Source: Euphorbia lathyris (Eukaryota; Streptophyta; Magnoliopsida; Malpighiales; Euphorbiaceae). From it: a stretch of 64,000 nucleotides of DNA. Below, piece by piece: positions 44,474-54,511 of this stretch. The notes beneath the pieces were generated by a model, which was not told where the DNA came from, searched no databases, and saw only the letters and a list, made by a program, of their open reading frames with translations. The translations under genes and the position numbers were made by a program. The number at the start of each line of letters is the position of its first letter. Position 1 is the stretch's first letter. Location of the stretch: the NCBI RefSeq assembly GCF_963576675.1, contig NC_088911.1, positions 58,241,756 to 58,305,755 of the forward strand, given 5' to 3'.

Positions 44474-44879
44474 TGTGTTCTTGGATGTTCTTGAGAAATG
44501 CAGAGGGATTTAGGAGTTGAGAGAGAGATTGAGTGTGAATATCAAGCGTAGAAGGTAAATAGTGAAAATATTTCACTATTTATAGCCGGTGAGAGTTGAT
44601 TTGATAAGTCAGGGTAACGGTGGGAATTTGAACAATTTAGCATCAGTTATTACTGACATTATTGACAAATTACGGCGCATGGTTTCACTAATGATGACAC
44701 TTATGTCATCCTAGTGGCTACTTAAATACGCGTGCAAACCCTAATTGTTCAAGTTGTGTTACTCAGCAACTGAAGTACTCAGCAATTAAAGTGCTGAGTA
44801 TATAAGACAGATTCATAAATTTGCATAATAAACTCACTCAGCATACATATCACTTAGCATGTATTGTACTTGGAATTTA
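44474..44879 (-). other. Copia X spacer between pol and extra ORF
   Basis: No gene. CACTATTTATAGCC at 44572 gives a minus-strand TATAAATAGTG, about 100 bases above the ORF start, as also in copia Y near 60343. This may be an internal promoter for the extra ORF. Confidence 0.5.
44568..44586 (-). promoter_or_regulatory. Possible internal TATA box for the extra ORF
   Basis: CTATAAATAGTG on the minus strand about 100 bases above the ORF start codon. The same word stands about 105 bases above the extra ORF of copia Y (60345-60354, CTATAAATAGTGG), so the position is conserved. Confidence 0.5.
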
Positions 44880-44985
44880 TTGAAGATGATTAAACATACC
44901 GATAACTTCTCTCAGTATGCTGAACTGCTCACGAGCCAACAGCTTCGTGAAGATATTAGTAAGCTACTCATTCGTTGGGATGTTG
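44880..44985 (-). pseudogene. Last codons of copia X pol
   Basis: Minus-strand words NIFTKLLAREQ and REVIGMFN match [10 protein letters not shown] and REAIGMFN at the end of copia Y pol. Only about 35 codons remain, ending at the recombination point. Confidence 0.8.
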
Positions 44986-46644
44986 AGATTGTAATGAAGT
45001 CATGACACTCAGAAGATCCTTCAGACCTTTGATCTCAGTAAGAAGCTGAGTGACAGATGAAAGCTGAGTAGGCTCAACATTAATAGACCCATCGGCATCG
45101 GTGTTTGTTTGATGAAGGCCCTGGATAAGAGCTTGAGGTGAGTCAACGATTCTTCGACCAGACTCAGAAGCATTTAGATAGCTAAAGGATCCATCATTTG
45201 TTGGCCCAGATGCCGGAGGAGGAGTAGAACCGAATAGAGGCGGTGTTTGGTTCTGCTCAACATTAGAGGTGCCAGCATGATCATCGGCTGGTCTTGAATT
45301 AGGATTTCCAGTAGAAACTGACTGGATTGGATTCTGCACTTGGAGTTTTTTAAGAGGAGGATCGGCAGAATGTGTTACTTTCTCAGAGTCAGGCTGAAGC
45401 TGACTAGGTGTTGGAAGTTGAGGAAGTTCAGTGTTCACCTGAGCAGGTAATTCCTTAGCTTGCTCAACATGTTGAGGAGCAGGATCTTCGAGCACTTGCT
45501 CGGCATCATTTTGGCTAGGGGAAGAAGTTAAGTCGGCATGTTCCTTCGGTTGAGAAACAGAGGCTTGATTTTCTTGTTGCTCTGGTTGAGACTCAGGAGG
45601 GTTAGAGAAGAACTTAAGGTGTACATCTGTAAGATCAGAGATCTCATCCCTCAGCGGTGAGTCACCCATGAGGTCAATGACGGGGGCTCGATATGCCTTC
45701 TTCTTCTTAAGTCTTCTTAGTCTTTTTAGCTTTGGAGGAGTAGGGTCAGCAGGAATGGACTCAATGGAGTCAGTGGGTGAAGCTTCCCTTTGAACAGCGG
45801 GATGATTTGCCGTTGGCTCAGCGTCTTCTTCCTCAATCTCCTCAGTGTAGAATGTGCCATGTTGATCAACGTCTAATCGCTCATCATCCTCATCCTCCAC
45901 TGTTACCTCATCATTGAACTGACCACCCAGTTCTTCTTCTTTTTCGAACTGACCACCCAATTGGTCTTGTTCTTCCTCTTCTTCTGACTGTTGTTTAGTG
46001 TCAATGTCTTGACTCTGTACATAATGGGAGTTAGGAGGAACAATTACGTCAGTTGGAAGGGCATCGATGGGTCTCAACTCAAAAGAGAGTTTCTTTTTCA
46101 TCCTCAGAGGTTGCTCATCAATATCCTCTCTTTCTTCTATCTCAAGCTCATCTTGCCTTGGTCTTTTCTCAGCTGACCTAGGTCCATCCTGACCTTTTTG
46201 AGGTTGAGGCTTAATTCTTCTGGATACAAACTTAAGCTTCTTTGGTGCAGAGACAGCTTCTTTAGAGGTGCTTTGCACAGCTTTCCTCTTTCTTTGTGTC
46301 CTTCCCTTTCGAGTCACCGTCCCCTCAGTTTCCTGGTCAGCGGCCCCTTTCCCTTTCTTGGGCACAATTGGTTGGTCATATGCCAGGCCGAACAGGACAA
46401 CAGCCGTAATCTCGGTTCCCCAAGTGTGGATTTCCTCAACCAGGCTCACCCCTTGATCTTTGAGGATTTTGGTGATAATGGAGCCTAGCCTAAGAGTTCC
46501 AGTGCTTCTTTGAAATCCACCGATTATGAAGACGGGCATGTTGATCGGCGTGTAGGTCAGCATATGTCATATGAAACACTGCTCGAAGTTTGTCGCTGAG
46601 TTGGTGCAGTTGATTTTGGGGAAGAGGAAATTGGTCAGTATGTA
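44986..46644 (-). pseudogene. Copia Y env-like ORF, second part
   Basis: Continues from the Athila insertion. A stop near 46567 (a TGA in the CFI.H block) precedes a long open piece, 46563-44968. It has MLTYTPINMPVFIIGGFQRS and GSIITKILKDQGVSL, then a charged region rich in E, Q and P with KRLRRLKKKK, then DASESGRRI and SSVTQLLTEIKGLKDLL, all shared with copia X. It lacks the last 250-300 codons present in X because the reading runs into X pol. Function unknown. Confidence 0.75.
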
Positions 46645-46649
46645 ATGGG

Positions 46650-48107
46650 TGATGCTCCTTGGATATATAGCAAAATTAAGGTCAAGTATAAACCTATCGC
46701 AACAAGTAATAAAGTGTGCAAGCATAGGTCGAACCCACAGGGAGACAGGATTGCAGAGCCACTAAGTCTAATCAAACGTCCAAATGTCAAGACAAATAGA
46801 ATTGGGATGGAATTGGCATTAACTAAATATGCAATTAATTATAAAGAACTGAAAATTAATGCTAGGGATAACAATTGGTGAGATTAATGGATGAGAAATC
46901 TGGGATTTCGGATCCTTTGGTTGAATCATATATCTAGGTCGAGAGTTAAGAGTTGTTAAATCATGTCGGAATATAACAGCAACCATTCTAGAGAAGGTAT
47001 GAATGTGATCAGTATTCTAAAACCCCTATTCACATGTGTTCAAACAATAGCTTGGTTAGGCAATATGTTCTACAACATGTAAAGCATTACTAAGTCCTGT
47101 TTGGTTGAACTCTAAGCCGTAGCCCGAGTAAGAACCGCACTCCTAGTTTCCTAGCGAGGTCTGACTGTATGGGTTCAGTATAGATTCTCTCCTTTCGGTC
47201 TCGAATCTATCTAAAATTCTATTAACTTTCGGATCAAGACATTAAGTACAGACAATCAGATTACAGTTGACAATCAAATCATACCCTAACTCTAAACCCA
47301 AATATAATCATTCCACCAAATTCACCTCCATCCCAGATCGGATGGAGATTAGCTCATAGATATGTAAATCAACACAATCATAATGATAAAGATGAAATCC
47401 ATAAATATATATTGAAAATCAATAGAAGAGTACTAAGGAGAAGAAAACTAGACTGTCACTCTAGTGATCGTCGATGAATCCTCGATTGAAAGTCGCCAGA
47501 AAATGGAATGAGAGTAATTGAAAATCCCAATTGTTATAAATGAGCCAAAGCCTAGCTTCTAAAATGTGGTTTGCTATAACAATGGCTGCTTAAAAATGTT
47601 TCAGAAAAGAACATGATGATAAATAAAAACCTAATTCCCTTTTATAGTCACAACAAGAGCTACAAGGGTAAAAAGGTAAATTACAGGAATAAAGAATGGA
47701 TATTTCCAGGTCTTCATAGGGGCAATTTAGCAAAAAGAGCCGGACTTGCGTTGCTGGTTCGCGTTCTGTCTCGGCGAGACAGTGGTTGTCTCGGCGAGAC
47801 AGTGGCTGTCTCGGCGAGACAGTGGCTGTCTCGGCGAGACAGCAGTTGTCTCGGCGAGACAGCAGTTGTCTCGGCGAGACAGCATGTGGCCAGGTCCGCT
47901 TCAGCTCCTCGTTCTCTCGGTTGATGCCTGATTGCTTCCTAGAGCTCCGAGGAAGTCCAAAAAGTCCTGAAAGACACTAATCATGCCATAAGGTAAAGGA
48001 AACATAAAACCGACCTAAAACATGAAAACAATAAACAAAAATAGTTGAAAATAACTAAGAACAGTGAATGAAATGCACCTAAACATCTATGAAATATGGA
48101 AATATCA
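46650..48107 (-). repeat. 3' LTR of the Athila element
   Basis: 1458 bp. It differs from the right LTR mainly by three extra 20-bp units at 47766-47884 and scattered single bases. Includes a 20-bp tandem array of a short palindrome. Confidence 0.93.
47766..47884. repeat. Palindrome array in left Athila LTR, six units
   Basis: TGTCTCGGCGAGACA occurs six times with exact 20-bp spacing (first at 47767). Spacers are GTGGT, GTGGC or GCAGT. The right LTR has three (59366-59424), the third degenerate. The open frames through it (SRRDS repeats) are a result of the repeat. Confidence 0.95.
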
Positions 48108-48122
48108 ACCTCCCCACACTTG
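48108..48122 (-). other. Polypurine tract of the Athila element
   Basis: CAAGTGTGGGGAGGT on the minus strand directly before the 3' LTR. Confidence 0.85.
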
Positions 48123-48430
48123 AACCTTGATTGTCCTCAAGCAAGAAAGACGGACATTTAGAAGGAATTAAATCACATAGCCCTCGGGCTCTTGACATTT
48201 CCGGATTATTTCCAAACAAAACACTTTACTAACTACCCTTGAACCGAAGATAATAAAGGGGTCGCCTTGTGAAAACTCATTCTCAAAGGTAATTTCAGTA
48301 GCCAAATTCCAAGAAGATGGATAGAAACTTAATCTTGTTTAGCCCAAAATGAACAACCAAATCATTCACCATGAACCTTCAGTTTGAATCACCAAAGTTG
48401 TTAGATAAATTAATTAGATTTCTTAGTAGC

Positions 48431-48631
48431 GTGAGGGGCCTTTTGTACCGGTTGAAACGCATGGGTGACGTACCCCCGACCATACAACCCGATCACAAAA
48501 CCAAGGCGTTTGAAGAGTCAAGTTAGATTCCCTCTTTCCATTTTCTTTCCAATGTGAGGGGCCTTTTGTACCGGTTGAACGCATGGGTAACGCACCCCCG
48601 ATCATACAACCCGATCACAAAACCAAGATGC
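48431..48631. repeat. Direct repeat pair in Athila 3' region
   Basis: GTGAGGGGCCTTTTGTACCG at 48431 and again at 48554. Each copy runs about 78 bp to CGATCACAAAACCAAG and differs by a few bases. Period 123 bp. Confidence 0.9.
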
Positions 48632-49214
48632 TATGCATACTCATACCAAGAATTTGTTTGTGCAATTGCACTTATTGATTGTAGGCATTGGAGTAAGGTG
48701 GAAAGAGGTGTTTGGGGATTTAGACTGTTTTTTTTTAAATGATAAAGATTTTCAGTGCATTGGCAAGCAAGTTTGATTTAAGGATTTGTGCATTTATTAA
48801 TAAGAGTAACTTCAACTACTTCCGGTAACACGATTTCAACTTAGGTTGACATTCAGATTTCACAATTTTGGCTTCCATCATCTTCTTAAAGGTGGGCTAC
48901 TTAAATTGCACTAAGTATCAAAATTAAGTACTGGGGACACGACCTTATCATCAATTATTCAAGGGTAAAACTAAAATGGCCTGTTTGTGTAATTTTTTCT
49001 TTCGATGAAGTTTCCGAGGGGATATGCAATATAACAACTCTAAAGTGTTTCATCCATTTCAAGCGAAGAACCAAGACTTAAGGCTTAAGGGGAAGCTTTG
49101 ACTGATTCTACAAGACAGACACGACAGACGTGATGACAGCACAAATCCAACATGCAAACAGTTTAACAAGACAAGACGACAACAAAACGACAGACATGCA
49201 GTTTTCTATCCTGA

Positions 49215-49232
49215 TTTTCCCTCCCCACACTT
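49215..49232 (-). other. Second polypurine tract of the Athila element
   Basis: TTAAGTGTGGGGAGGG on the minus strand closely matches the terminal polypurine tract. It lies about 90 bases downstream of the extra ORF. An internal tract of this kind could prime extra plus-strand synthesis. Confidence 0.55.
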
Positions 49233-49316
49233 AAAGCAAGCATTTACTCCCTAAAATGCAGAAAAGTAAAGCTAAAAAAATATATAAAAGGGAAAAAAAA
49301 TAGGATAGGGACTCCC

Positions 49317-50480
49317 TCAAGGGTGGCGATCCATCCAGCTGCGCATATCGGACATGAATCTGTTGACGTCCATGCGGAAATCGCGGAATTCATGTGTCAA
49401 CTCCTCCAAGTTGGCCTCCATGTTGGTCATTCGTTCCTCAAAACCGCTTTCCGGCTCTGCTTGATATTCATCATCCTCCTCTTCGGAGCCGAGGTCCATT
49501 GGCTCAGAGGAACCTGTACCTGCAGATTGAAAATCTCTCCACCACATTCCCGACTTGTGGAGGAGCTCAGCACGCAACAGATAATTCGAATCTAACAGTT
49601 TAAAATTCTCAGAATCTTTTAACTTGAAGGTTGCCATGGTTCCCTCACATACCGCTAGGCGGGAGATAATATGGCCAAAAGGGAGGGAAGTTCGCTTTGA
49701 AAAGCGAACTCCGGCCATTAAAGTCCAGATAAAGTGGGCCATTCTAGGAGGTTTGTTTTGGGTCATACACCAGAGAAGTAAAAGATCGGCCTCACTAACC
49801 TTATCGGCCTCAGGGAGGCCGACGAGGTTAAATGTTATCCATTTATGCATTAAGCGGGTTTGAGGATTGGTGATGTTCTTATTCAACGTTTTGTTTTTCT
49901 TAAAATCAAAAATCCCTGAAAGCTCAAACCAGACATCTTTATTGGTGAGATCCTTGTCCCACTCGGTGTAGTCACCCTTCTTAAAACCCATGACCTTATT
50001 AAACTCTTCCTCACTCCATTTTGACTCGGTATTATCAATTCTATAGTGTAGAGTTTTTACGCCCTCATCGTCAGTGTCGATTCGAAGGGTGGTAAAGAAC
50101 TCTACAATATAGAACTTGTACAATTTATACCGCCTATCATCTAATTTCTTCCACCCCATCCGGTTTAGGATCTCTTTAATCCCCTCATCCTTACCCGCAT
50201 TTTCAAGTAAAGGCCAGTCGAAATATCGGGGGTGAGCAAGTTTGTAGTCTTTAAATTTAAGGTAAAGCTCTCCCTCGTCAACAGATTTAATGGAGAAAGG
50301 GCAAAGATACTTACGAGATAACTCCGACGGGTACGGAGTATCTACTTGCTGTGATGAAGCCCGAGGCCTAGGAGGGCGTGGAGGTATCCATCGGGGGCGT
50401 CCAGAATCTACAATTGGTATTTGTTCCTCGACCACTCGCTTCTTGCCTTTGGACCGCGTTGCACGGGATGATTCTGCCAT
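49317..50480 (-). CDS. Athila extra ORF (plant retrotransposon protein)
   Basis: Open frame of 387 codons, from MAESSRATRSKGKKR (basic, nuclear-signal-like) to a C-terminal coiled-coil-like segment MTNMEANLEELTHEFRDF and an acidic SEEEDDEYQ stretch. The centre has WSEEEFNKVMGFKKGDYTEW and NKDVWFELSG, then KWITFNLVG and LLLWCMTQNKPPRMAHFIW, typical of proteins encoded after pol in Athila elements. No signal peptide or membrane helix is visible, so an envelope role is not supported by this sequence. The frame is uninterrupted. An RTE LINE lies between it and pol. Confidence 0.75.
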   Translation of the reverse strand: MAESSRATRSKGKKRVVEEQIPIVDSGRPRWIPPRPPRPRASSQQVDTPYPSELSRKYLCPFSIKSVDEGELYLKFKDYKLAHPRYFDWPLLENAGKDEGIKEILNRMGWKKLDDRRYKLYKFYIVEFFTTLRIDTDDEGVKTLHYRIDNTESKWSEEEFNKVMGFKKGDYTEWDKDLTNKDVWFELSGIFDFKKNKTLNKNITNPQTRLMHKWITFNLVGLPEADKVSEADLLLLWCMTQNKPPRMAHFIWTLMAGVRFSKRTSLPFGHIISRLAVCEGTMATFKLKDSENFKLLDSNYLLRAELLHKSGMWWRDFQSAGTGSSEPMDLGSEEEDDEYQAEPESGFEERMTNMEANLEELTHEFRDFRMDVNRFMSDMRSWMDRHP

Positions 50481-50642
50481 GACCTAAGTACATAAAAAGG
50501 AAAATAGCAAGAAGATTAACTAAAGTACACAAATAAAAAAAAATATATAAAAAAAATATCAAGATTGAATCAAAAGAATACTAAATATAAATAAATCTAA
50601 ATGAATGAAAGCAAGAAATCTTACAAGAATGGAAGAAATACA
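50481..50642 (-). other. Athila leader of the extra ORF
   Basis: A/T-rich spacer between the RTE insertion and the ORF start. No gene. Confidence 0.5.
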
Positions 50643-52170
50643 CACAACAACAACAACAACAACAAAGCCTTAGTCCCGAAATGATTCGGGGTCGGCTAAC
50701 ATGAACCATCATATAAAACCGTGAAAATCAAGTCGTGTCAGCGACACAGATTCGCTCCCTCCACTCCGTCCTATCCACTACCATATTTTCCTCAATTCCC
50801 AATAAACTCATATCACTCTCGATCACCCTCCTCCAAGTTTGCTTAGGTCTTCCCCTACCCCTGACCACTACATCCCTTTGCCACTCTTCGGTTCTCCTAA
50901 CCGGCGCATCAAGCGCTCTACGTCTCACATGGCCAAACCACCTTAGTCGGTTTTCTCTCATTTTATTCTCAATAGATGTGACCCCTACTTTTGTCCTAAT
51001 TATTTCATTACGCACCCGGTCCTTTCTCGTGTGACCACACATCCATCTCAACATACGCATCTCCGCCACCGACATCTTATGGATGTGGCATTGTTTCACT
51101 GCCCAACACTCCGTACCATATAACAATGCTGGTCTAATTGCCGTCCGGTAGAATTTTCCCTTCAATCTATTAGGCATGCCGGGATCACAAAGGAAACCCG
51201 TAGCACTCTTCCACTTCGACCAACCAGCTTTAATCCTATGAGCAACATCTCCATCTACTTCTCCATCCGTTTGGATAATAGATCCTAAATACCGGGAGCA
51301 ATCCGAGGCCTGAACAACTCTCCCATCTAGGGTGATTATCCCTACCTCCCTACTCCTACGGCCGCTAAACTTACACTCCAAATATTCTGTCTTACTTCGA
51401 CTCAACTTAAAGCCTCTAGATTCTAGAGTTTGCCTCCATAGTTCCAACTTCATCTCCACTCCTTCTTTCGTCTCATCAACCAACACAATATCATCTGCAA
51501 ACAGCATGCACCATGGTATACCATCTTGAAGTGAACTTGTTAGTTCATCCATAACGATGGCAAAAAGAAATGGGCTTAGTGCGGAACCTTGATGCACTCC
51601 AATCGTAATAGGAAACTCTTCAGTCTTCCCAACACTAGTACGTACACTCGTGCATACTCCCTCATACATGTCCTTTATGATGTCAATATATTTCCGCGAA
51701 ATGCCTTTCCTTGTCAAGGCCCACCAAAGTACTTCCCTTGGTACCTTATCATATGCTTTCTCCAAGTCAATGAAAACCATATGCAAGTCTTTCTTCTTAT
51801 TTCGATAGTGCTCCATTAATTGTCTCATTAGATGGATGGCTTCCATAGTTGATCTTCCCGGCATAAAGCCAAACTGGTTTTCCGAGATCTTCACCGTCCT
51901 CCTTAGCCTTTGTTCAATCACTCGCTCCCAAAGTTTCATAGTGTGACTCATTAATTTGATTCCCCGATAGTTGGCACAATCTTGGACATCGCCTTTGTTC
52001 TTATACAAAGGGATTAAGGTACTTTTCCTCCATTCTGATGGCATCTTATTGTTTCTCCAAATTTTGTTGAAGAACGTCGTCAACCATTCGATTCCTCTTT
52101 CTCCCAAACATCTCCAAATCTCAATAGGGATGCCATCAGGTCCTACTGCTTTCTTCAACTTCATCTTACT
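50643..52170 (-). mobile_element. RTE-clade LINE, 5'-truncated
   Basis: The 3' tail is a GTT-repeat (minus strand), preceded by GCCGACCCCGAATCATTTCG, the usual end of plant RTE elements. The RT ORF inside is intact. The endonuclease and everything upstream are missing. Target duplication is not clear. Inserted between pol and the extra ORF of the Athila element. Confidence 0.85.
50728..52164 (-). CDS. RTE LINE reverse transcriptase, intact RT domain
   Basis: 478 codons, no stop. RT blocks in order: [64 protein letters not shown] (first catalytic aspartate), [33 protein letters not shown] (two catalytic aspartates), then the C-terminal RTE region [31 protein letters not shown] and [11 protein letters not shown]. 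The frame begins inside the ORF; the endonuclease is absent, so it could not start new insertions unaided. The start codon shown is internal. Confidence 0.85.
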   Translation of the reverse strand: MKLKKAVGPDGIPIEIWRCLGERGIEWLTTFFNKIWRNNKMPSEWRKSTLIPLYKNKGDVQDCANYRGIKLMSHTMKLWERVIEQRLRRTVKISENQFGFMPGRSTMEAIHLMRQLMEHYRNKKKDLHMVFIDLEKAYDKVPREVLWWALTRKGISRKYIDIIKDMYEGVCTSVRTSVGKTEEFPITIGVHQGSALSPFLFAIVMDELTSSLQDGIPWCMLFADDIVLVDETKEGVEMKLELWRQTLESRGFKLSRSKTEYLECKFSGRRSREVGIITLDGRVVQASDCSRYLGSIIQTDGEVDGDVAHRIKAGWSKWKSATGFLCDPGMPNRLKGKFYRTAIRPALLYGTECWAVKQCHIHKMSVAEMRMLRWMCGHTRKDRVRNEIIRTKVGVTSIENKMRENRLRWFGHVRRRALDAPVRRTEEWQRDVVVRGRGRPKQTWRRVIESDMSLLGIEENMVVDRTEWRERICVADTT

Positions 52171-52740
52171 TAAAATGAAAAAATTAAAATGAAGAATGTG
52201 TGGTAATGGTGGGGAGAGATGAGAGTTGGTGGTTTTGGGTGAAAGAAAAGAGGAAGAAAGAAGTAGGAGATGAAGATGGAGGGATGGAATGGAGGTGTAG
52301 AGAGAGAAAATAGGGTTTTGGTGAAGAAAAGAGGGGTGAAGGAGATGGGGATTCGGCTAGGTTGAAGAAGGTAGGGTTATGGGGGTATTTATAAGGGTGG
52401 ATCCGGGCTGATGGGCCCTGGATCCGTGATGTATCTCGGCGAGACACACGGTGTCTCGGCGAGACACACTGTGTCTCGGCAAGACATACTGTGTCTCGGC
52501 GAGACACAGCGCTGTGCTGGCGTGCCTTGCTATTGGCAGGGCCGCCTTGTCTCGGCGAGACACAGCGGGAAAAATAAAAACAATCGTACTAATTTACATG
52601 GATGAATTGAAGTGCAGATAAAATGTTCAAAAGTGCTTAAAAGGGAACGAAAAACGTAATGTAAAGAGGTTCTAATCTAGGGTGCCTCCCAGGAGCGCTC
52701 AATTTTATAGTCTATGGAGCTTATAGACTGTCCTTCTCCC
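52171..52740 (-). other. Athila spacer after pol, with palindrome array
   Basis: No gene. Besides the array it has a purine-rich stretch (GGAGAGATGAGAG, GAAAGAAGTAGG) at 52205-52380, on the plus strand. Confidence 0.6.
52431..52563. repeat. Palindrome array in Athila spacer, five units
   Basis: Units of TGTCTCGGCGAGACA type start at 52431, 52451, 52471 and 52491 (20-bp steps), and one more at 52548. Two have single changes (TATCTCGG, TCGGCAAGACA). Spacers CACGG, CACTG and TACTG differ from those in the LTR. Confidence 0.92.
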
Positions 52741-54510
52741 TCAGGACGGATCATCCAGACGGAGATGCTCGATTACTCGAGGTCCGTCATCATAGCACTT
52801 CAACCTCTGACCGTTAACCTGGAATGTCTGATTCTTATCGCCTTTGATTTCAACCATACCAGAAGGGAAGGCTTGTACTACGGAGAATGGCCCACTCCAC
52901 CTGGATTTCAGCTTACCAGGCCACAGCTTTATCCGGGAGTTAAATAACAGAACTTTGTCCATTGGCTCAAAGTTGCGCTTAATGATCCACTTGTCATGCC
53001 ACTTCTTCATTCGTTCCTTGTAAATCCTGGCATTCTCATATGCTCCTAGTCGAAATTCCACCAATTGATCCAACTGCAATAACCGCTGTTCACCTACAAT
53101 CTTATTATCAAAGTTTAGAAACCTAGTGGCCCAAAAGGCCTTGTGTTCTAGCTCTACAGGCAAATGGCATGCCTTTCCATACACCAATCTGTACGGAGAC
53201 ATGCCGATTGGCGTTTTAAACGCGGTTCTGTATGCCCACAAGGCGTCGTCGATTTTTAAAGACCAGTCTTTCCTAGATAGGTTCACTGTTTTTTCTAAGA
53301 TGCTTTTCAACTCTCTGTTAGTTACTTCTACCTGGCCACTAGTCTGAGGGTGGTAAGGTGTGGCCACCTTATGTGTGACTCCATATTTCTGCAAAAGCTG
53401 TGACAAAAGCTTATTGCAGAAGTGTGAGCCGCCATCACTAATAATGGTGCGAGGGGTGCCGAAACGCGTAAAAATATTCTTTTGCAAGAACTTAGTCACA
53501 ACCCTCGCATCATTACTAGGTAAAGCAGCAGCTTCCACCCATTTTGACACGTAATCGACTGCCACCAAAATGTACTCATTGTTAAACGATTTGGGGAAAG
53601 GACCCATGAAGTCTATCCCCCAGACATCAAATATCTCACAAACCAAAATAGGATTAAGAGGCATTTCATGTCTTTTTGATATACTTCCAGTTCTCTGGCA
53701 ATTATTACATGACTTCACAAATCTAGCAGCATCGCCAAAAAGAGTGGGCCAAAATAGGCCAGATTGTAATACCTTAGCTGCGGTTTTGGTCGGGCCATGA
53801 TGCCCACCTACCTCTCTGGAATGGCAAAAAGCTAGAACTGATTCTACTTCACTTTCAGGGATACAACGCCGAATGATGTTGTCCCCACATACCTTCCATA
53901 GGAAAGGATCCTCCCAGTAGTACTGTTTTACCTCATGTAGAAATTTCTTTCTCTGCTGATAGCTCAAATCTGGGGGTATGACCTTTCCTGCAATGAAATT
54001 AGCATAGTCAGCGAACCAAGGTACTGATAAAATTGCCATTAACTTCTCATCAGGGAAGGATTCCTTGATGTCCTCAGAGAGGATCATCTCGTCCTCCTTG
54101 TTCTCCAAGCGGGAGAGGTGGTCAGCTACCACATTCTCGACTCCCTTCTTGTCTCTTATTTCTAAATCGAATTCCTGGAGCAGCAATATCCAACGAATGA
54201 GTCTAGGCTTTGCGTCCTGTTTAGAAAACAAGTACCTCAGGGCAGCATGGTCAGTATACACAATAATCTTAGAAAGCACAAGATAAGATCTAAACTTGTC
54301 TAAGGCAAAAATGATAGCTAGCAATTCTTTCTCTGTGGTGGTGTAATTTACCTGAGCTTCATTCAAAGTCTTACTAGCATAACAAATAGGCTGACAAATT
54401 TTATCTTTCTTTTGACCCAAGCATGCACCTACAGCTGTGTCGCTAGCGTCACACATTAGCTCAAATGGCTTGTCCCAATCTGGACTAACCATAATAGGGG
54501 CTTTCACCAA
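52741..54510 (-). pseudogene. Athila pol: RNase H and integrase
   Basis: 589 codons without a stop. RNase [20 protein letters not shown] [23 protein letters not shown] and DHLSRL with the acidic residues. Integrase: H-H-C-C zinc site ([10 protein letters not shown] ... CNNCQRTG), then the catalytic core with [10 protein letters not shown] (D), [10 protein letters not shown] (D) and [10 protein letters not shown] (E), and a C-terminal domain ending at [11 protein letters not shown]. The catalytic D, D and E are present. The upstream RT lies in a different frame because of a one-base shift at about 54511, so gag-pol as a whole is broken, but this segment looks intact. Confidence 0.85.
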
Positions 54511-54511
54511 T

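Larger units (their letters stand above)
39485..44985 (-). mobile_element. Copia X, 3' part of a SIRE-like copia element
   Basis: Minus-strand order: last pol codons (44985-44880), spacer, extra ORF (44473-41490), spacer, polypurine tract (40844), 3' LTR (40843-39490). Everything upstream of 44985 is lost and replaced by copia Y. The 5 bases outside the LTR are TTCCA (39485-39489); the partner duplication lies with the lost 5' end. The LTR is the same family as the solo LTR at 6041. Confidence 0.85.
48123..49316 (-). other. Athila 3' untranslated region
   Basis: No gene. Holds a pair of about 78-bp direct repeats (48431-48509 and 48554-48631). A second purine tract GTGTGGGGAGGG (minus strand, near 49215-49230) resembles the terminal one. 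Confidence 0.6.

Noticed and set aside
47766..47884. Regularly spaced 15-bp palindromes looked like a CRISPR array
   Set aside because: The DNA is a plant retrotransposon LTR, the spacers are only 5 bases and near-identical, and no cas genes exist here.
47613..47980. Open frames with SRRDS and LGET repeats on the plus strand
   Set aside because: They come from the 20-bp repeat in the LTR, which stays open in several frames.
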